This document shows positions 31,892 through 39,982 of a stretch of DNA of 64,000 nt, piece by piece. Origin of the DNA: an uncultured Oscillospiraceae bacterium. Lineage in GTDB: Bacteria; Bacillota; Clostridia; Oscillospirales; Oscillospiraceae. The stretch's first letter is position 1. Each line of letters begins with the position of its first letter. Both the position numbers and the translations under genes were made by a program. The notes beneath the pieces are model-generated. The model saw nothing but the letters and a program-made list of their open reading frames with translations, did no database searches and had not been told where the DNA came from. The stretch covers positions 1 to 64,000 of the forward strand of contig CAJUEC010000004.1 of the NCBI GenBank assembly GCA_910585155.1. Direction: 5' to 3'.

Positions 31892-33466
31892 ATGAGCGCA
31901 TCCAGAGAGAAAAAGCAGCGCCAGAGCTCCGGCCCCTCTGAAAAGGCCCTCAGGGCCCAGCAGGAGCAGGCCGCCCGCAAGCGCAAAACCATCATCTATT
32001 CCGTCATCGGCGCTGTTGTGGCCGTGCTGGTCGCCGCGCTGCTGGTGTGGCGCTCCGGCTTCTTCCAGGCCCGGGCCACCGCCGCCACCCTGGGCGGCGA
32101 GACCATCACCACCGCCGAGCTGAGCTACTACTACCACAGCGCCCGCAACTCCATCGCCGCCTACGGCTCCTACCTGGGCTTCGACACCACCAAGAGCGAC
32201 GAGGACCAGCTCTACAACGCCGCAGACAACGTGACCTACCGCGACCACTTCCTGGAGACCGCCCTGAACGCCGCCCAGGAGCACCTCACGCTGGCCCGGG
32301 AGGCGGAGAAGGCCGGCCACACCGAGGCCGAGGTCAAGGAGAATCTGGACGCCAACATCGCCGCCCGCAAGTCCGAGGCCGCCTCCTACGGCATGAGCTA
32401 CGCGGCCTATCTGAAAAACCTCTACGGCACCTATATGACCCCCGCCGTCTACGAGAAGCTCACCACCCGGTATCTGATGGCCAACCTGGTCTCCGTGGAG
32501 AAGTACTCCGAGCTCTTCGACGGCTACAGCCAGGACGAGCTGGACAGCTACTACCAGGAGAACGCCGACACCCTGGATACCTTTGAGTTCTCCTGCCTCT
32601 ACTTCCCCGTGGCCACTGTGGACACCAAGGACGCCGACGGCAACGCCCTGCCTGAGGAGGACGTCCAGAAGCTGAAGGACGAGGCCAAGGAGGCCGCCAA
32701 AAAGAACGCGGAGGAGGCCCTGGAGGCCGTCAAGGACGGCGCCTCCTTCCAGTCCCAGGTGGAGAAGTACGAGCTGAGCACCTCCACCTCCGCCAACAAC
32801 GTGGACCACGCCAAGGTGGTGGGCTCCGCCTCCATCAGCTCCTCCTACCGGGAGCAGCTGCTGGCCCTGGCTGAAAATCAGCCCGAGCTGGTGGAGAGCG
32901 ACAACGGCTATTATGTCATCGCCTACCATGGCCGCACCCTGTCTGAGGACCTCACCCGGGACGTGCGCCACATCCTGGTCCGGCCCGAGACCGAGACCCA
33001 CACCGACGAGAACGGCAGCAGCCATGAGGAGGCCCCCACCGACGAGGCCTGGGCCGCCGCCAAGGAGAAGATCGACGCCATCAAGGCCGAGTACGACGCC
33101 GGCGAGAAGACCGAGGACGCCTTCGCCGAGCTGGCCAAGAAGCACTCCGCCGACAGCTCCGCCTCCAACGGCGGCCTGTACGACCGCAGCCCCGACGGCT
33201 ACTTTGTCCCCGAGTTCAACAGCTGGGTGTTTGACGCCAGCCGTCAGCCCGGCGACGTGGGCATCGTCCAGCACGCCAAGGAGGAGGACGCCACCAGCGG
33301 CTACTACGGCTACCACCTGATCTACTATATGGGGGAGAACGAGCCGGTCTGGATGGGCTCCGCCCGGGAGGCCCTGGCCGACGCCGCCTACGATCAGTGG
33401 TCGGAGGGCCTGCGGGAGAGCTACCCCATCACCCAGGGCAGCGGCGTCAACTATCTGGGCAAGTAA
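31892..33466 (+). CDS. PrsA/SurA-like peptidyl-prolyl isomerase (foldase)
   Basis: A 524-residue extracytoplasmic folding catalyst anchored by one membrane segment (TIIYSVIGAVVAVLVAALLVW, residues 33-53) after a basic cytoplasmic tail. The SurA-type N-domain carries a helical region (ELSYYYHSARNSIAAYGSYLG). The parvulin domain begins VRHILVRPETETH (about residue 355), with a 40-residue acidic insertion before FAELAKKHSADSSASNGGLYDRSPDGYFVPEFNSWVFD and ends GYYGYHLIYYMGEN. It probably folds exported enzymes, such as the large protease at 47 kb. It is a transmembrane rather than a lipoprotein form, since no lipobox is present. Confidence 0.9.
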   Translation: MSASREKKQRQSSGPSEKALRAQQEQAARKRKTIIYSVIGAVVAVLVAALLVWRSGFFQARATAATLGGETITTAELSYYYHSARNSIAAYGSYLGFDTTKSDEDQLYNAADNVTYRDHFLETALNAAQEHLTLAREAEKAGHTEAEVKENLDANIAARKSEAASYGMSYAAYLKNLYGTYMTPAVYEKLTTRYLMANLVSVEKYSELFDGYSQDELDSYYQENADTLDTFEFSCLYFPVATVDTKDADGNALPEEDVQKLKDEAKEAAKKNAEEALEAVKDGASFQSQVEKYELSTSTSANNVDHAKVVGSASISSSYREQLLALAENQPELVESDNGYYVIAYHGRTLSEDLTRDVRHILVRPETETHTDENGSSHEEAPTDEAWAAAKEKIDAIKAEYDAGEKTEDAFAELAKKHSADSSASNGGLYDRSPDGYFVPEFNSWVFDASRQPGDVGIVQHAKEEDATSGYYGYHLIYYMGENEPVWMGSAREALADAAYDQWSEGLRESYPITQGSGVNYLGK

Positions 33467-33476
33467 ACACAATGGG

Positions 33477-33515
33477 CAAGGGCCGGACGTCACGCAGCGT
33501 CCGGCCCTTGTTTTT
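33477..33515 (+). terminator. Intrinsic terminator of the foldase gene
   Basis: 13 bp stem (CAAGGGCCGGACG and complement), 8-base loop, then TTTTT. The downstream GGAGG that follows serves as ribosome site of tcdA. Confidence 0.88.
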
Positions 33516-33528
33516 GGAGGTTATGAAC

Positions 33529-34248
33529 ATGGACGAGCAATTCATCCGCACCCAAATGCTGCTGGGCGCCCCCGCCATGGAGCGGCTGGAGCGCAGCCAT
33601 GTGGCGGTGCTGGGCCTGGGGGGCGTGGGCGGCTGGTGCGCCGAGGCCCTGTGCCGCTCCGGCGTGGGGGAGCTCACCCTGGCCGACCAGGACACGGTAT
33701 CGGTGAGCAACCTGAACCGCCAGGGCCCCGCCCTGCGCTCCACCGTGGGGATGGACAAGGCCGCCGCCGCCGCGGGCCGCCTGTCCGACATCAACCCCAG
33801 CTGCGTCCTCCACCCCCTGGTCCTGCGGTACGGGGCGGACACCCGGGAGGAATTTTTCGCCGCCAAATACGACTACATTGTGGACGCCATCGACCTGGTG
33901 AGCTGCAAGCTGGACCTGATCGAGACCGCCCACCAGCGCGGCATCCCCATCATCTCCGCCCTGGGCACCGGCAACAAGCGGGACGCCCAGCTTTTGCGCA
34001 TCGCCGACATCGCCCAGACCCAGGGCTGCCCCCTGGCCCGGGTGGTGCGCAAGGAGCTGCGGAGGCGGGGCATCCCCCATCACAAGGTGGTGTTCTCCCC
34101 CGAGCCGGCCCGCTCCGCCGAGGCGGGGGACGAGGCCCCGCCCCCAGGGCGGCGGTCCGTCCCCGCCAGCGCCATCTGGGTGCCGGCGGCGGCGGGGCTG
34201 CTGCTGGCCCAGGCGGTTATTCTGGAGCTTGGGGAGTGCGGCGTCTGA
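33529..34248 (+). CDS. tcdA: tRNA threonylcarbamoyladenosine dehydratase
   Basis: A 239-residue E1-like ATP-dependent enzyme that cyclises t6A37 to ct6A in tRNAs. The nucleotide-binding loop is VAVLGLGGVGGWCAEALCRSGVG; then LADQDTVSVSNLNRQ, VDAIDLVSCKLDLIE, and the C-terminal RKELRRRGIPHHKVVFSPEPA and PASAIWVPAAAGLLLAQAVI typical of TcdA. The ATG at 33529 is 8 bp from GGAGG; the ATG at 33523 is too close. Its end overlaps the convergent PAP2 gene by 32 bp. Confidence 0.92.
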   Translation: MDEQFIRTQMLLGAPAMERLERSHVAVLGLGGVGGWCAEALCRSGVGELTLADQDTVSVSNLNRQGPALRSTVGMDKAAAAAGRLSDINPSCVLHPLVLRYGADTREEFFAAKYDYIVDAIDLVSCKLDLIETAHQRGIPIISALGTGNKRDAQLLRIADIAQTQGCPLARVVRKELRRRGIPHHKVVFSPEPARSAEAGDEAPPPGRRSVPASAIWVPAAAGLLLAQAVILELGECGV

Positions 34249-34786
34249 GCCGCTCCTCCGCCCTTTTCACTACCCAGGCCCCGGCCAGGCCGCACAGCGA
34301 GCCGATGGCCGCCCCCGCCAGCACGTCGCTGGGGAAGTGGACCCCCACGTACAGCCGAGACAGGCCCATCACCACCGCCATGCACACCGCCGTCACCCTC
34401 ATCCACCGCTTGGGGGCGGACGCCCACACCGCCAGGGCGAAGGCGAAGGCGGCGTTGGTGTGCCCCGACGGGAAGGAGTTGGGGTCGTGCTCCGGCACCA
34501 GGTTGACGAAATGCTCGATCACCAGCCAGGGCCGCTCCCTTGCCACCAGGGGCTTGATGGTGAAGTTCACCACAATAAGCCCGACGAGCATGGCGCACAG
34601 CGCCGAGAACCCGGCCCTGCGGGTGGGCCTCCACAAAAGCATGACCAGCCCCAGCACAATGAACAGCATCCCCGTGTTGCCCAGCTGGGTGTAGAGCTTC
34701 ATAAACGGGTCCAGCACCGCGTTCCGGACATGCTCCGCGATCCACACCAGGGCCTGCTCGTCCAGCTGCTGAATGATCTCCGGCAT
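34217..34786 (-). CDS. PAP2 family membrane phosphatase
   Basis: A 189-residue polytopic protein with the three-part PAP2 acid phosphatase motif: KPLVARERP (KxxxxxxRP), PSGHTN (PSGH) and SRLYVGVHFPSDVLAG (SRxxxxxHxxxD). Such enzymes recycle undecaprenyl pyrophosphate or dephosphorylate phosphatidylglycerophosphate or similar lipids; the substrate cannot be told from sequence. ATG 34786 follows GGAGGG. It is convergent with tcdA, sharing 32 bp. Confidence 0.88.
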   Translation of the reverse strand: MPEIIQQLDEQALVWIAEHVRNAVLDPFMKLYTQLGNTGMLFIVLGLVMLLWRPTRRAGFSALCAMLVGLIVVNFTIKPLVARERPWLVIEHFVNLVPEHDPNSFPSGHTNAAFAFALAVWASAPKRWMRVTAVCMAVVMGLSRLYVGVHFPSDVLAGAAIGSLCGLAGAWVVKRAEERLRRRTPQAPE

Positions 34787-34803
34787 CCTTGTCCCTCCAA
34801 TCC

Positions 34804-34832
34804 TTGACCCGGGGGCCAAAGGTATGTATAAT
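34804..34832 (+). promoter_or_regulatory. Sigma-A promoter of the GT4-CsaB operon
   Basis: -35 TTGACC (34804-34809), 17 bp spacer, -10 TATAAT (34827-34832), about 60 bp before the glycosyltransferase start. Confidence 0.82.
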
Positions 34833-34895
34833 AGGTATGCTCTGTCATTTTACCCCATTCCCTGCCCCAAAGCAAGTTTTTTGTGGGAGGTCTCT

Positions 34896-37148
34896 ATGAA
34901 AGTCATCCATCTGATCAGCGGCGGCGACACCGGCGGTGCCAAAACTCACGTCCACTCCCTGCTGCAGGGCTTAAATCAGCACATCCAGGCGGACATGGTG
35001 TGCTTCACCGACGGGCCCTTTACCCAGGAGGCCCGGGCGCTGGGCATCCATGTGGAGGTGATGGCCTGCCGCAACCCCCTGGCGGCGCTGAAGCCCCTGC
35101 GGGAAAAAATCGCCCGGGAGGGCTACGACATCATCCACTGCCACGGCGCCCGGGGCAATCTGATGGGGGCCCTGCTGAAGCGGTCCACCGGCCTGCCCGT
35201 GGTCACCACCGTCCACTCCGACCCCAGGCTGGACTACATGGGCCGCCCCCTGTCCGCCCTGACCTACGGCAGCCTCAACGCCTGGGCCCTGTGGCGCATC
35301 CCCTACCACATCGGTGTCTCCCACGCCATGGGGGACCTGCTCATCAGCCGGGGCTTCGACCCCCAGCAGATGTTTGCCATCTACAACGGTATCGACTTCA
35401 CCCCCCGCGCCCCCAGGCTCAGCCGCCGGGAATTTCTGAGCAGCCTGGGCCTGGACTGGCCGGACGACGCGGTGATCGCCGGCATCGCCGCCCGGCTCAA
35501 CCCGGTGAAGGACATGGGCACCCTGCTGCGGGGCTTCGCCGCCGCCCACGCCGTCCAGCCCCAGCTGCGCCTCATCATCGCCGGGGAGGGCCAGGACGAG
35601 GCCATGCTGAAGGGGCTGGCCCAGGAGCTGGGGGTTGCGGGCGAGGTTTGCTTCGCCGGGTGGCTGTCCGACACCGACAGCTTTTACGCCGCCCTGGACA
35701 TCAACACCCTCACCTCCCTGTCCGAAACCTTCCCCTACGCCCTCACCGAGGGGGCCCGGTTCGCCCTGCCCACCGTGGCCAGCGCCGTGGGCGGGGTGCC
35801 CTTTCTCATTCAGGACCACGTCACCGGCCTGCTGTTCCAGCCCCGGGACCACCAGGCCCTGGGGCGGCACCTGGCCGCCCTGGCCGGGGACCCCGCGCTG
35901 CGCCGCCGCCTGGGGGAGCAGCTGCTGGACAAGGGCCGCACCGAGTTCTCCATTGAGAGCACCATCCGCCGCCAGCTGAATATTTACGAGACCATCCTCC
36001 GCCGGCAGAAGCGCAGGCGGGAGCGCCGCCGGGACGGGGTGGTGATCTGCGGGGCCTATGGCCGGGGCAACGCGGGAGACGAGGCCATCTTGAAGGCCCT
36101 GGTCACCGAGCTGCGCTCCATCGACCCCGACCTGCCCCTGTGGGTGATGACCCGCAAGCCCCGCGCCACCAGGCTCCGCCACCGGGTGGGGGCGGTCTAC
36201 ACCTTCCATGCCCCCGCCTTCTGCCTCAAAATGGCCGGGAGCGCGCTGTATATCAACGGCGGCGGCTCCCTGGTGCAGGACGTCACCAGCCACCGCTCCC
36301 TGTGGTTCTACCTCTTCACCCTGTCCGCCGCACGCCGGCTGGGGTGCAAGGTCATGATGTACGGCTGCGGCATCGGCCCCATCCGCGCGCCCCGCAACCG
36401 CCGGAAAACCGGGCGGGTCATCGACCGCTCGGTGGACGTCATCACCACCCGGGACAGCGCCTCCATCGACGAGCTGAAGACGCTGGGGGTGAGCCGGCCC
36501 CAGGTGATTCTGGCCGCCGACCCCGCCGTCACCCTCCCCTCCGCCCCCCCCCAGGCGGCGGAGGCGCTGCTGGAGGAGATCGGCCTCCACCCCCGGAAGG
36601 GGGAGCGCTACCTGGGGGTCACCGTCCGACCCTGGCCGGGCTTCGAGGAGAAGGCCCCCGCCTTCGCCGCCGCCGTGGACTACGCCTACCAGCGCTACGA
36701 CCTCATCCCCGTATTCATCCCCATTGAGGGCAGGCCGGACGCCGCCGCCGCCCAGAAGGTGGCCGCCCAGCTCCAGCACGCCCCCGCCCACCTTCTCCCC
36801 TCCTGCCCCAGCTCGGAGCTGGCCATCGCCCTGTCCGCCCGGATGGACGTGGCGCTGTCCATGCGCCTGCACGCCCTCATCTTCGCCGCCGTGTGCCGCG
36901 TCCCCCTGGTGGGGGTGGTGTACGACCCCAAGGTGAGCGCCTTCCTGGACGACGCGGGTCAGGACCTGTACGTCCAGCTGGACCAGGTGACGCCGGAGCT
37001 GCTGCGCGCCCTGCTGGACGCCGCCGCCCAGCGGCGGCAGGACCGCGGCGCCCTGGAGGACAAGACCGCCCGCCTCATCCAGCTGGAGCGCAACAACAGT
37101 ACCGCCGCCGCCCAACTGCTGGCGCAGGACCCGGGAGGTGCGCCGTGA
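34896..37148 (+). CDS. Glycosyltransferase family 4 fused to CsaB-type polysaccharide pyruvyl transferase
   Basis: A 750-residue two-domain protein. Residues 1-375 are a GT-B glycosyltransferase: MKVIHLISGGDTGGAKTHV, DIIHCHGARGNLMG, and the donor site GEGQDEAMLKGL with LSLSET-type TSLSETFPYALTEGARFALPTVASAVGG. A basic linker (RRQKRRRERRRDG) leads to residues 382-745, a CsaB pyruvyl transferase: GVVICGAYGRGNAGDEAILKAL, YINGGGSLVQDVTS, MYGCGIGPIRAP and the His in ALSMRLHALIFAA. CsaB adds 4,6-pyruvate ketals to ManNAc in secondary wall polymers, the ligand of SLH domains. In most Bacillota it is a separate gene. It overlaps the next gene by 4 bp. Confidence 0.9.
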   Translation: MKVIHLISGGDTGGAKTHVHSLLQGLNQHIQADMVCFTDGPFTQEARALGIHVEVMACRNPLAALKPLREKIAREGYDIIHCHGARGNLMGALLKRSTGLPVVTTVHSDPRLDYMGRPLSALTYGSLNAWALWRIPYHIGVSHAMGDLLISRGFDPQQMFAIYNGIDFTPRAPRLSRREFLSSLGLDWPDDAVIAGIAARLNPVKDMGTLLRGFAAAHAVQPQLRLIIAGEGQDEAMLKGLAQELGVAGEVCFAGWLSDTDSFYAALDINTLTSLSETFPYALTEGARFALPTVASAVGGVPFLIQDHVTGLLFQPRDHQALGRHLAALAGDPALRRRLGEQLLDKGRTEFSIESTIRRQLNIYETILRRQKRRRERRRDGVVICGAYGRGNAGDEAILKALVTELRSIDPDLPLWVMTRKPRATRLRHRVGAVYTFHAPAFCLKMAGSALYINGGGSLVQDVTSHRSLWFYLFTLSAARRLGCKVMMYGCGIGPIRAPRNRRKTGRVIDRSVDVITTRDSASIDELKTLGVSRPQVILAADPAVTLPSAPPQAAEALLEEIGLHPRKGERYLGVTVRPWPGFEEKAPAFAAAVDYAYQRYDLIPVFIPIEGRPDAAAAQKVAAQLQHAPAHLLPSCPSSELAIALSARMDVALSMRLHALIFAAVCRVPLVGVVYDPKVSAFLDDAGQDLYVQLDQVTPELLRALLDAAAQRRQDRGALEDKTARLIQLERNNSTAAAQLLAQDPGGAP

Positions 37149-38215
37149 GACAGATCGTATGCCTCTCCCACGCCCCCTGGCGGGCCCGGCCGGACCGGAC
37201 CCAGCAGCTGCTGACCCGCCTCACCGGGGCCCAGATTCTGTTCTTTGAGCCCGCCCCCCGGGACGGGGAGCCCGCCCCCGCCCAGGGCCGGCGCACCCGG
37301 GCCCACATCACCGTATACACCCTCCCCGGCCCCCTTCCCGGCCCCCAGGAGCACCCGCTGTTCCGCCGGAGAAAGCTGGACCGGGCGGCGGATTTCGTCC
37401 AGCGGGTCATGGAGAACCACCACGTCCGGGAGCCGGTGCTGTGGTGCACCGCCCCCGTCCACGCCCAGTTTCTGGACAAGCTGGCCTACCGCGGCGTGGT
37501 GTACGACTGCCACCGCTTCTGGGACGAGGAATTCTCCCACTGGGAGGGGGACCTGACCCGCTGCTCCGAGGTGGTGTTTGCCGCCTCCCCCGGGCTGGTC
37601 CGGCGGCTGGCCCCCTTCAACGACAACATCGCCCCCATGCCCAACGGGGTCAACCCCCTGCTGTTCCAGCAGCCCGGGACCAGTCTCCCCGCCCCCCCGG
37701 CGGGCCCCACGGTGCTGGGCCGGGTGGGGGCCGTCACCAGCCAGGTGGATTTGGACCCCCTGCTCTACGCCGCCCGCCACCGCCCGGGGTGGACCTTCCT
37801 GCTCATGGGCCGGGTGACCCGGCCCGCCGCCGAGCTGCTGCGGGAGCAGGAGAACATTGTGCTCACCGGGACGGTGAACCCCCTGGACCTCCCCGAGCAT
37901 CTGTACCGCTGCTCCATTCTGTTCGACCTGGTCCGCCTGGACCGGCCGGCCAGCGACGTGGTGCCCAGCCGGGTATTCGAGTATCTGGCCACCGGCCGCA
38001 GCATCGTCACCGTGGTGGACCCCGCTGTGCCCGACGCCATCCCGGAGCTGGTGCGCACCGCCTACGATGGGCCGGGCTTCCTGCGGCAGTGCAAGGCCGC
38101 TCTGGGGGAGGATGCCTCCCTTCCCCGCCGCCGGCGGGAGCTGGCCGCCCGGTGCTCCTGGACCAACCGGGCCGCCCAGGTATCCGAAATTTTGGAGGCC
38201 GCCGGGCTGTTTTGA
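37145..38215 (+). CDS. Glycosyltransferase (GT-B type) next to the CsaB fusion
   Basis: A 356-residue cytoplasmic protein starting at a GTG that overlaps the previous stop (GTGA), with GGAGGTG 8 bp before. Features fit a GT4-like enzyme: WCTAPVHAQFLDKLAYRGVVYDCHRFWDEE, a possible acceptor side, PNGVNPLLF, and donor-side DLVRLDRPASDVVPSRVFEYLATGRSIV. The lysine/glutamate donor motifs are less clear than in the fused GT4, so activity is probable rather than certain. It probably acts with the preceding gene in wall polymer synthesis. Confidence 0.8.
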   Translation: MRQIVCLSHAPWRARPDRTQQLLTRLTGAQILFFEPAPRDGEPAPAQGRRTRAHITVYTLPGPLPGPQEHPLFRRRKLDRAADFVQRVMENHHVREPVLWCTAPVHAQFLDKLAYRGVVYDCHRFWDEEFSHWEGDLTRCSEVVFAASPGLVRRLAPFNDNIAPMPNGVNPLLFQQPGTSLPAPPAGPTVLGRVGAVTSQVDLDPLLYAARHRPGWTFLLMGRVTRPAAELLREQENIVLTGTVNPLDLPEHLYRCSILFDLVRLDRPASDVVPSRVFEYLATGRSIVTVVDPAVPDAIPELVRTAYDGPGFLRQCKAALGEDASLPRRRRELAARCSWTNRAAQVSEILEAAGLF

Positions 38216-38284
38216 GCTTTTCGCCATGGACGGCCCTCCCCGCTCCCGGAGGATTGTGAAAGCCTACGAAAATGGGAAACACCC

Positions 38285-38313
38285 TTGATTTTTTGGGGTT
38301 TCTTAGCTAAAAT
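38285..38313 (+). promoter_or_regulatory. Sigma-A promoter of the purine operon
   Basis: -35 TTGATT (38285-38290), 17 bp spacer, -10 TAAAAT (38308-38313). The leader to purE is about 165 nt and contains a short reading frame and an intrinsic terminator. Confidence 0.75.
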
Positions 38314-38345
38314 GAAGACGACTAATTGGAAATGAGGTGGCTGTC

Positions 38346-38417
38346 ATGGTGCGTTCCCGCTGTCTGCGTCCGGGCTTCCGTCTCCACAGCCTCCTTGCGT
38401 CCAAATTCCACAGCTGA
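38346..38417 (+). CDS. Putative 23-codon leader peptide upstream of purE
   Basis: ATG at 38346 is preceded by GAGGTGG at 5 bp and followed by 22 codons (MVRSRCLRPGFRLHSLLASK then FHS) and TGA. It ends 4 bp before the leader terminator stem, the position expected of a translated leader peptide that influences attenuation. It is rich in Arg, Leu and Ser but has no run of one codon type. Translation is not demonstrated and chance cannot be excluded at this length. Confidence 0.4.
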   Translation: MVRSRCLRPGFRLHSLLASKFHS

Positions 38418-38420
38418 ACC

Positions 38421-38470
38421 GGAGCAGGCTGCCCGCAGGTGCGCGGCGGCCTGCTCCTTTTTGGTTTTAC
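38421..38470 (+). terminator. Attenuator-like terminator in the purE leader
   Basis: A 9 bp stem (GGAGCAGGC and complement) with a GC-rich interior is followed by TTTTTTGGTTTT. It lies between the operon promoter and purE, so it must be bypassed for purine gene expression. No guanine, ZTP or PRPP aptamer pattern was recognised in the leader. Confidence 0.75.
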
Positions 38471-38488
38471 GTCCAAAGGAGGATGATC

Positions 38489-38983
38489 ATGAAGAAAGTT
38501 GCCGTCATTATGGGCTCTGACTCCGACTGGCCGGTGGTCAAGGGGGCCTGCGCCCAGCTCAAGGAGTTTGGCATCCCCTGCGAGGCCCACATTCTCAGCG
38601 CCCACCGCACCCCCGCCGCCGCCGCGGACTTCGCCAAAAACGCGAGGGCCAACGGCTTCGGCGTGCTGATCTGCGCCGCGGGCATGGCTGCCCACCTGGC
38701 GGGGGCCTTCGCCGGGAACTCCACCCTGCCCGTCATCGGCATACCCATGCGGGGCGGGGCCATGGACGGGCTGGACGCCCTGCTGTCCACCGTCCAGATG
38801 CCCAGCGGCATCCCGGTGGCCACGGTGGCCGTGGGCGGGGCGAAAAACGCCGCCGTGCTGGCCGCCCAGATTCTGGCGGTGTCCGACGACGCGCTGGCCG
38901 CCAAGCTGGACCAGGCCCGGGAGGAGATGGCCGCCCAGATCGCCGAGAAGGAGGCCAGACTCCAGGCGGAGCTGGGCTGCTGA
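38489..38983 (+). CDS. purE: 5-(carboxyamino)imidazole ribonucleotide mutase / AIR carboxylase PurE
   Basis: A 164-residue enzyme producing CAIR in purine synthesis. Motifs: VAVIMGSDSDWPVVKGA (phosphate loop), HILSAHRTP, ICAAGMAAHLAGAFAG and VIGIPMRGGAMDGLDALLSTVQMPSGIPVATV. The ATG at 38489 is 6 bp from AAAGGAGG; an overlapping ATG at 38483 touches it. No purK occurs in the window, so whether it uses N5-CAIR or CO2 directly is open. Confidence 0.95.
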   Translation: MKKVAVIMGSDSDWPVVKGACAQLKEFGIPCEAHILSAHRTPAAAADFAKNARANGFGVLICAAGMAAHLAGAFAGNSTLPVIGIPMRGGAMDGLDALLSTVQMPSGIPVATVAVGGAKNAAVLAAQILAVSDDALAAKLDQAREEMAAQIAEKEARLQAELGC

Positions 38984-38996
38984 GGAGGGAACGCGG

Positions 38997-39242
38997 ATGT
39001 CCCAGGAACTGTCCCGAGAGGAGCTGACCGAGCTGGTGAAGGCCATCCAGACCGTCCGGGAGCCAAAAACCGGGCGGACGCTCACCGAGGCGGAACACAC
39101 CGCGCTGGTAGTCAAATTCGCGAAAGGCATCCCCCATCCCGGCGGGAGCGACCTGATCTACTATCCCCAGCTCGTCCAGGGCTTCCCGAAGGACCGGGAG
39201 CCCACCGTGGACGAGATCGTGGATATGGCCCTCAGGGGCTGA
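38997..39242 (+). CDS. Colicin DNase immunity-like protein (Im2/Im7/Im9 family)
   Basis: An 81-residue protein in the purine operon, 13 bp after purE. Its centre HPGGSDLIYYP (residues 47-57) is nearly identical to HPSGSDLIYYP in helix III of the E-colicin immunity protein Im9, including the Asp and two Tyr residues (D52, Y55, Y56; Im9 D51, Y54, Y55) that bind the DNase. The flanks also fit the four-helix fold: SREELTELVKAIQTV for helix I, TEAEHTALVVKFAKGI for helix II and TVDEIVDMAL for helix IV. No HNH DNase toxin is seen nearby. It could protect against a distant or foreign toxin, or have been recruited to another role. Confidence 0.8.
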   Translation: MSQELSREELTELVKAIQTVREPKTGRTLTEAEHTALVVKFAKGIPHPGGSDLIYYPQLVQGFPKDREPTVDEIVDMALRG

Positions 39243-39285
39243 CCGTCAGAACCAACAACAATTTTATTTTGGGAGGAAATTTACC

Positions 39286-39972
39286 ATGGAAACCAAACTC
39301 GTTTACACCGGAAAGACCAAGAACGTCTACGCCCTGGACAACGGCAACTACCTGCTGAAGTTCAAGGACGACTGCACCGGCAAGGACGGCGTGTTCGACC
39401 CCGGCGAGAACTCCGTGGGCCTGACCATCGAGGGCGTGGGCGACGTGAACCTGCGCATGTCCATCTACTTCTTCGAGAAGATCAACGCCGCCGGCATCCG
39501 CACCCACTACGTCTCCGCCGACCTGGGGGACACCACCATGGAGGTGCTGCCCGCCAAGGTGTTCGGCAAGGGGCTGGAGGTCATCTGCCGCCACAAGGCC
39601 GTCGGCTCCTTCCTGCGCCGGTACGGCGAGTATATTGAGGAGGGCGCCGACCTGCCCGCCTACGTGGAGACCACCTTCAAGAACGACGAGAAGGGCGACC
39701 CCCTGGTCACCAAGGACGCCCTGGTGGCCCTGGGCGTGATGACCGAGGCCCAGTACGACGACATCAAGGACATGACCCAGAAGATCACCCAGATCGTGGC
39801 CGACGACCTGAAGGCCAAGGGCCTGGTGCTCTACGACATCAAGTTCGAGTACGGCTACGACGCCGACGGCAGGGTGATGCTCATCGACGAGATCGCCTCG
39901 GGCAACATGCGGGTGTACAAGGACGGACAGTATATCGACCCCATGACCCTGTCCAAGCTGTTCTTCGCCTGA
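39286..39972 (+). CDS. purC: Phosphoribosylaminoimidazole-succinocarboxamide synthase
   Basis: A 228-residue SAICAR synthase joining CAIR and aspartate with ATP. Motifs include KLVYTGKTKNVYALDNG (ATP loop), VIC-R-KAVGSFLRRYG, DIKFEYGYDADGRVMLIDEIASG with the metal-binding acids, and the C-terminal lid. A strong GGGAGG site precedes the ATG. Confidence 0.95.
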   Translation: METKLVYTGKTKNVYALDNGNYLLKFKDDCTGKDGVFDPGENSVGLTIEGVGDVNLRMSIYFFEKINAAGIRTHYVSADLGDTTMEVLPAKVFGKGLEVICRHKAVGSFLRRYGEYIEEGADLPAYVETTFKNDEKGDPLVTKDALVALGVMTEAQYDDIKDMTQKITQIVADDLKAKGLVLYDIKFEYGYDADGRVMLIDEIASGNMRVYKDGQYIDPMTLSKLFFA

Positions 39973-39982
39973 GACGGACTCC

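Noticed and set aside
38314..38420. Guanine, PRPP or ZTP riboswitch in the purE leader
   Set aside because: None of the conserved aptamer motifs was recognised by eye; only the terminator and short frame are claimed.
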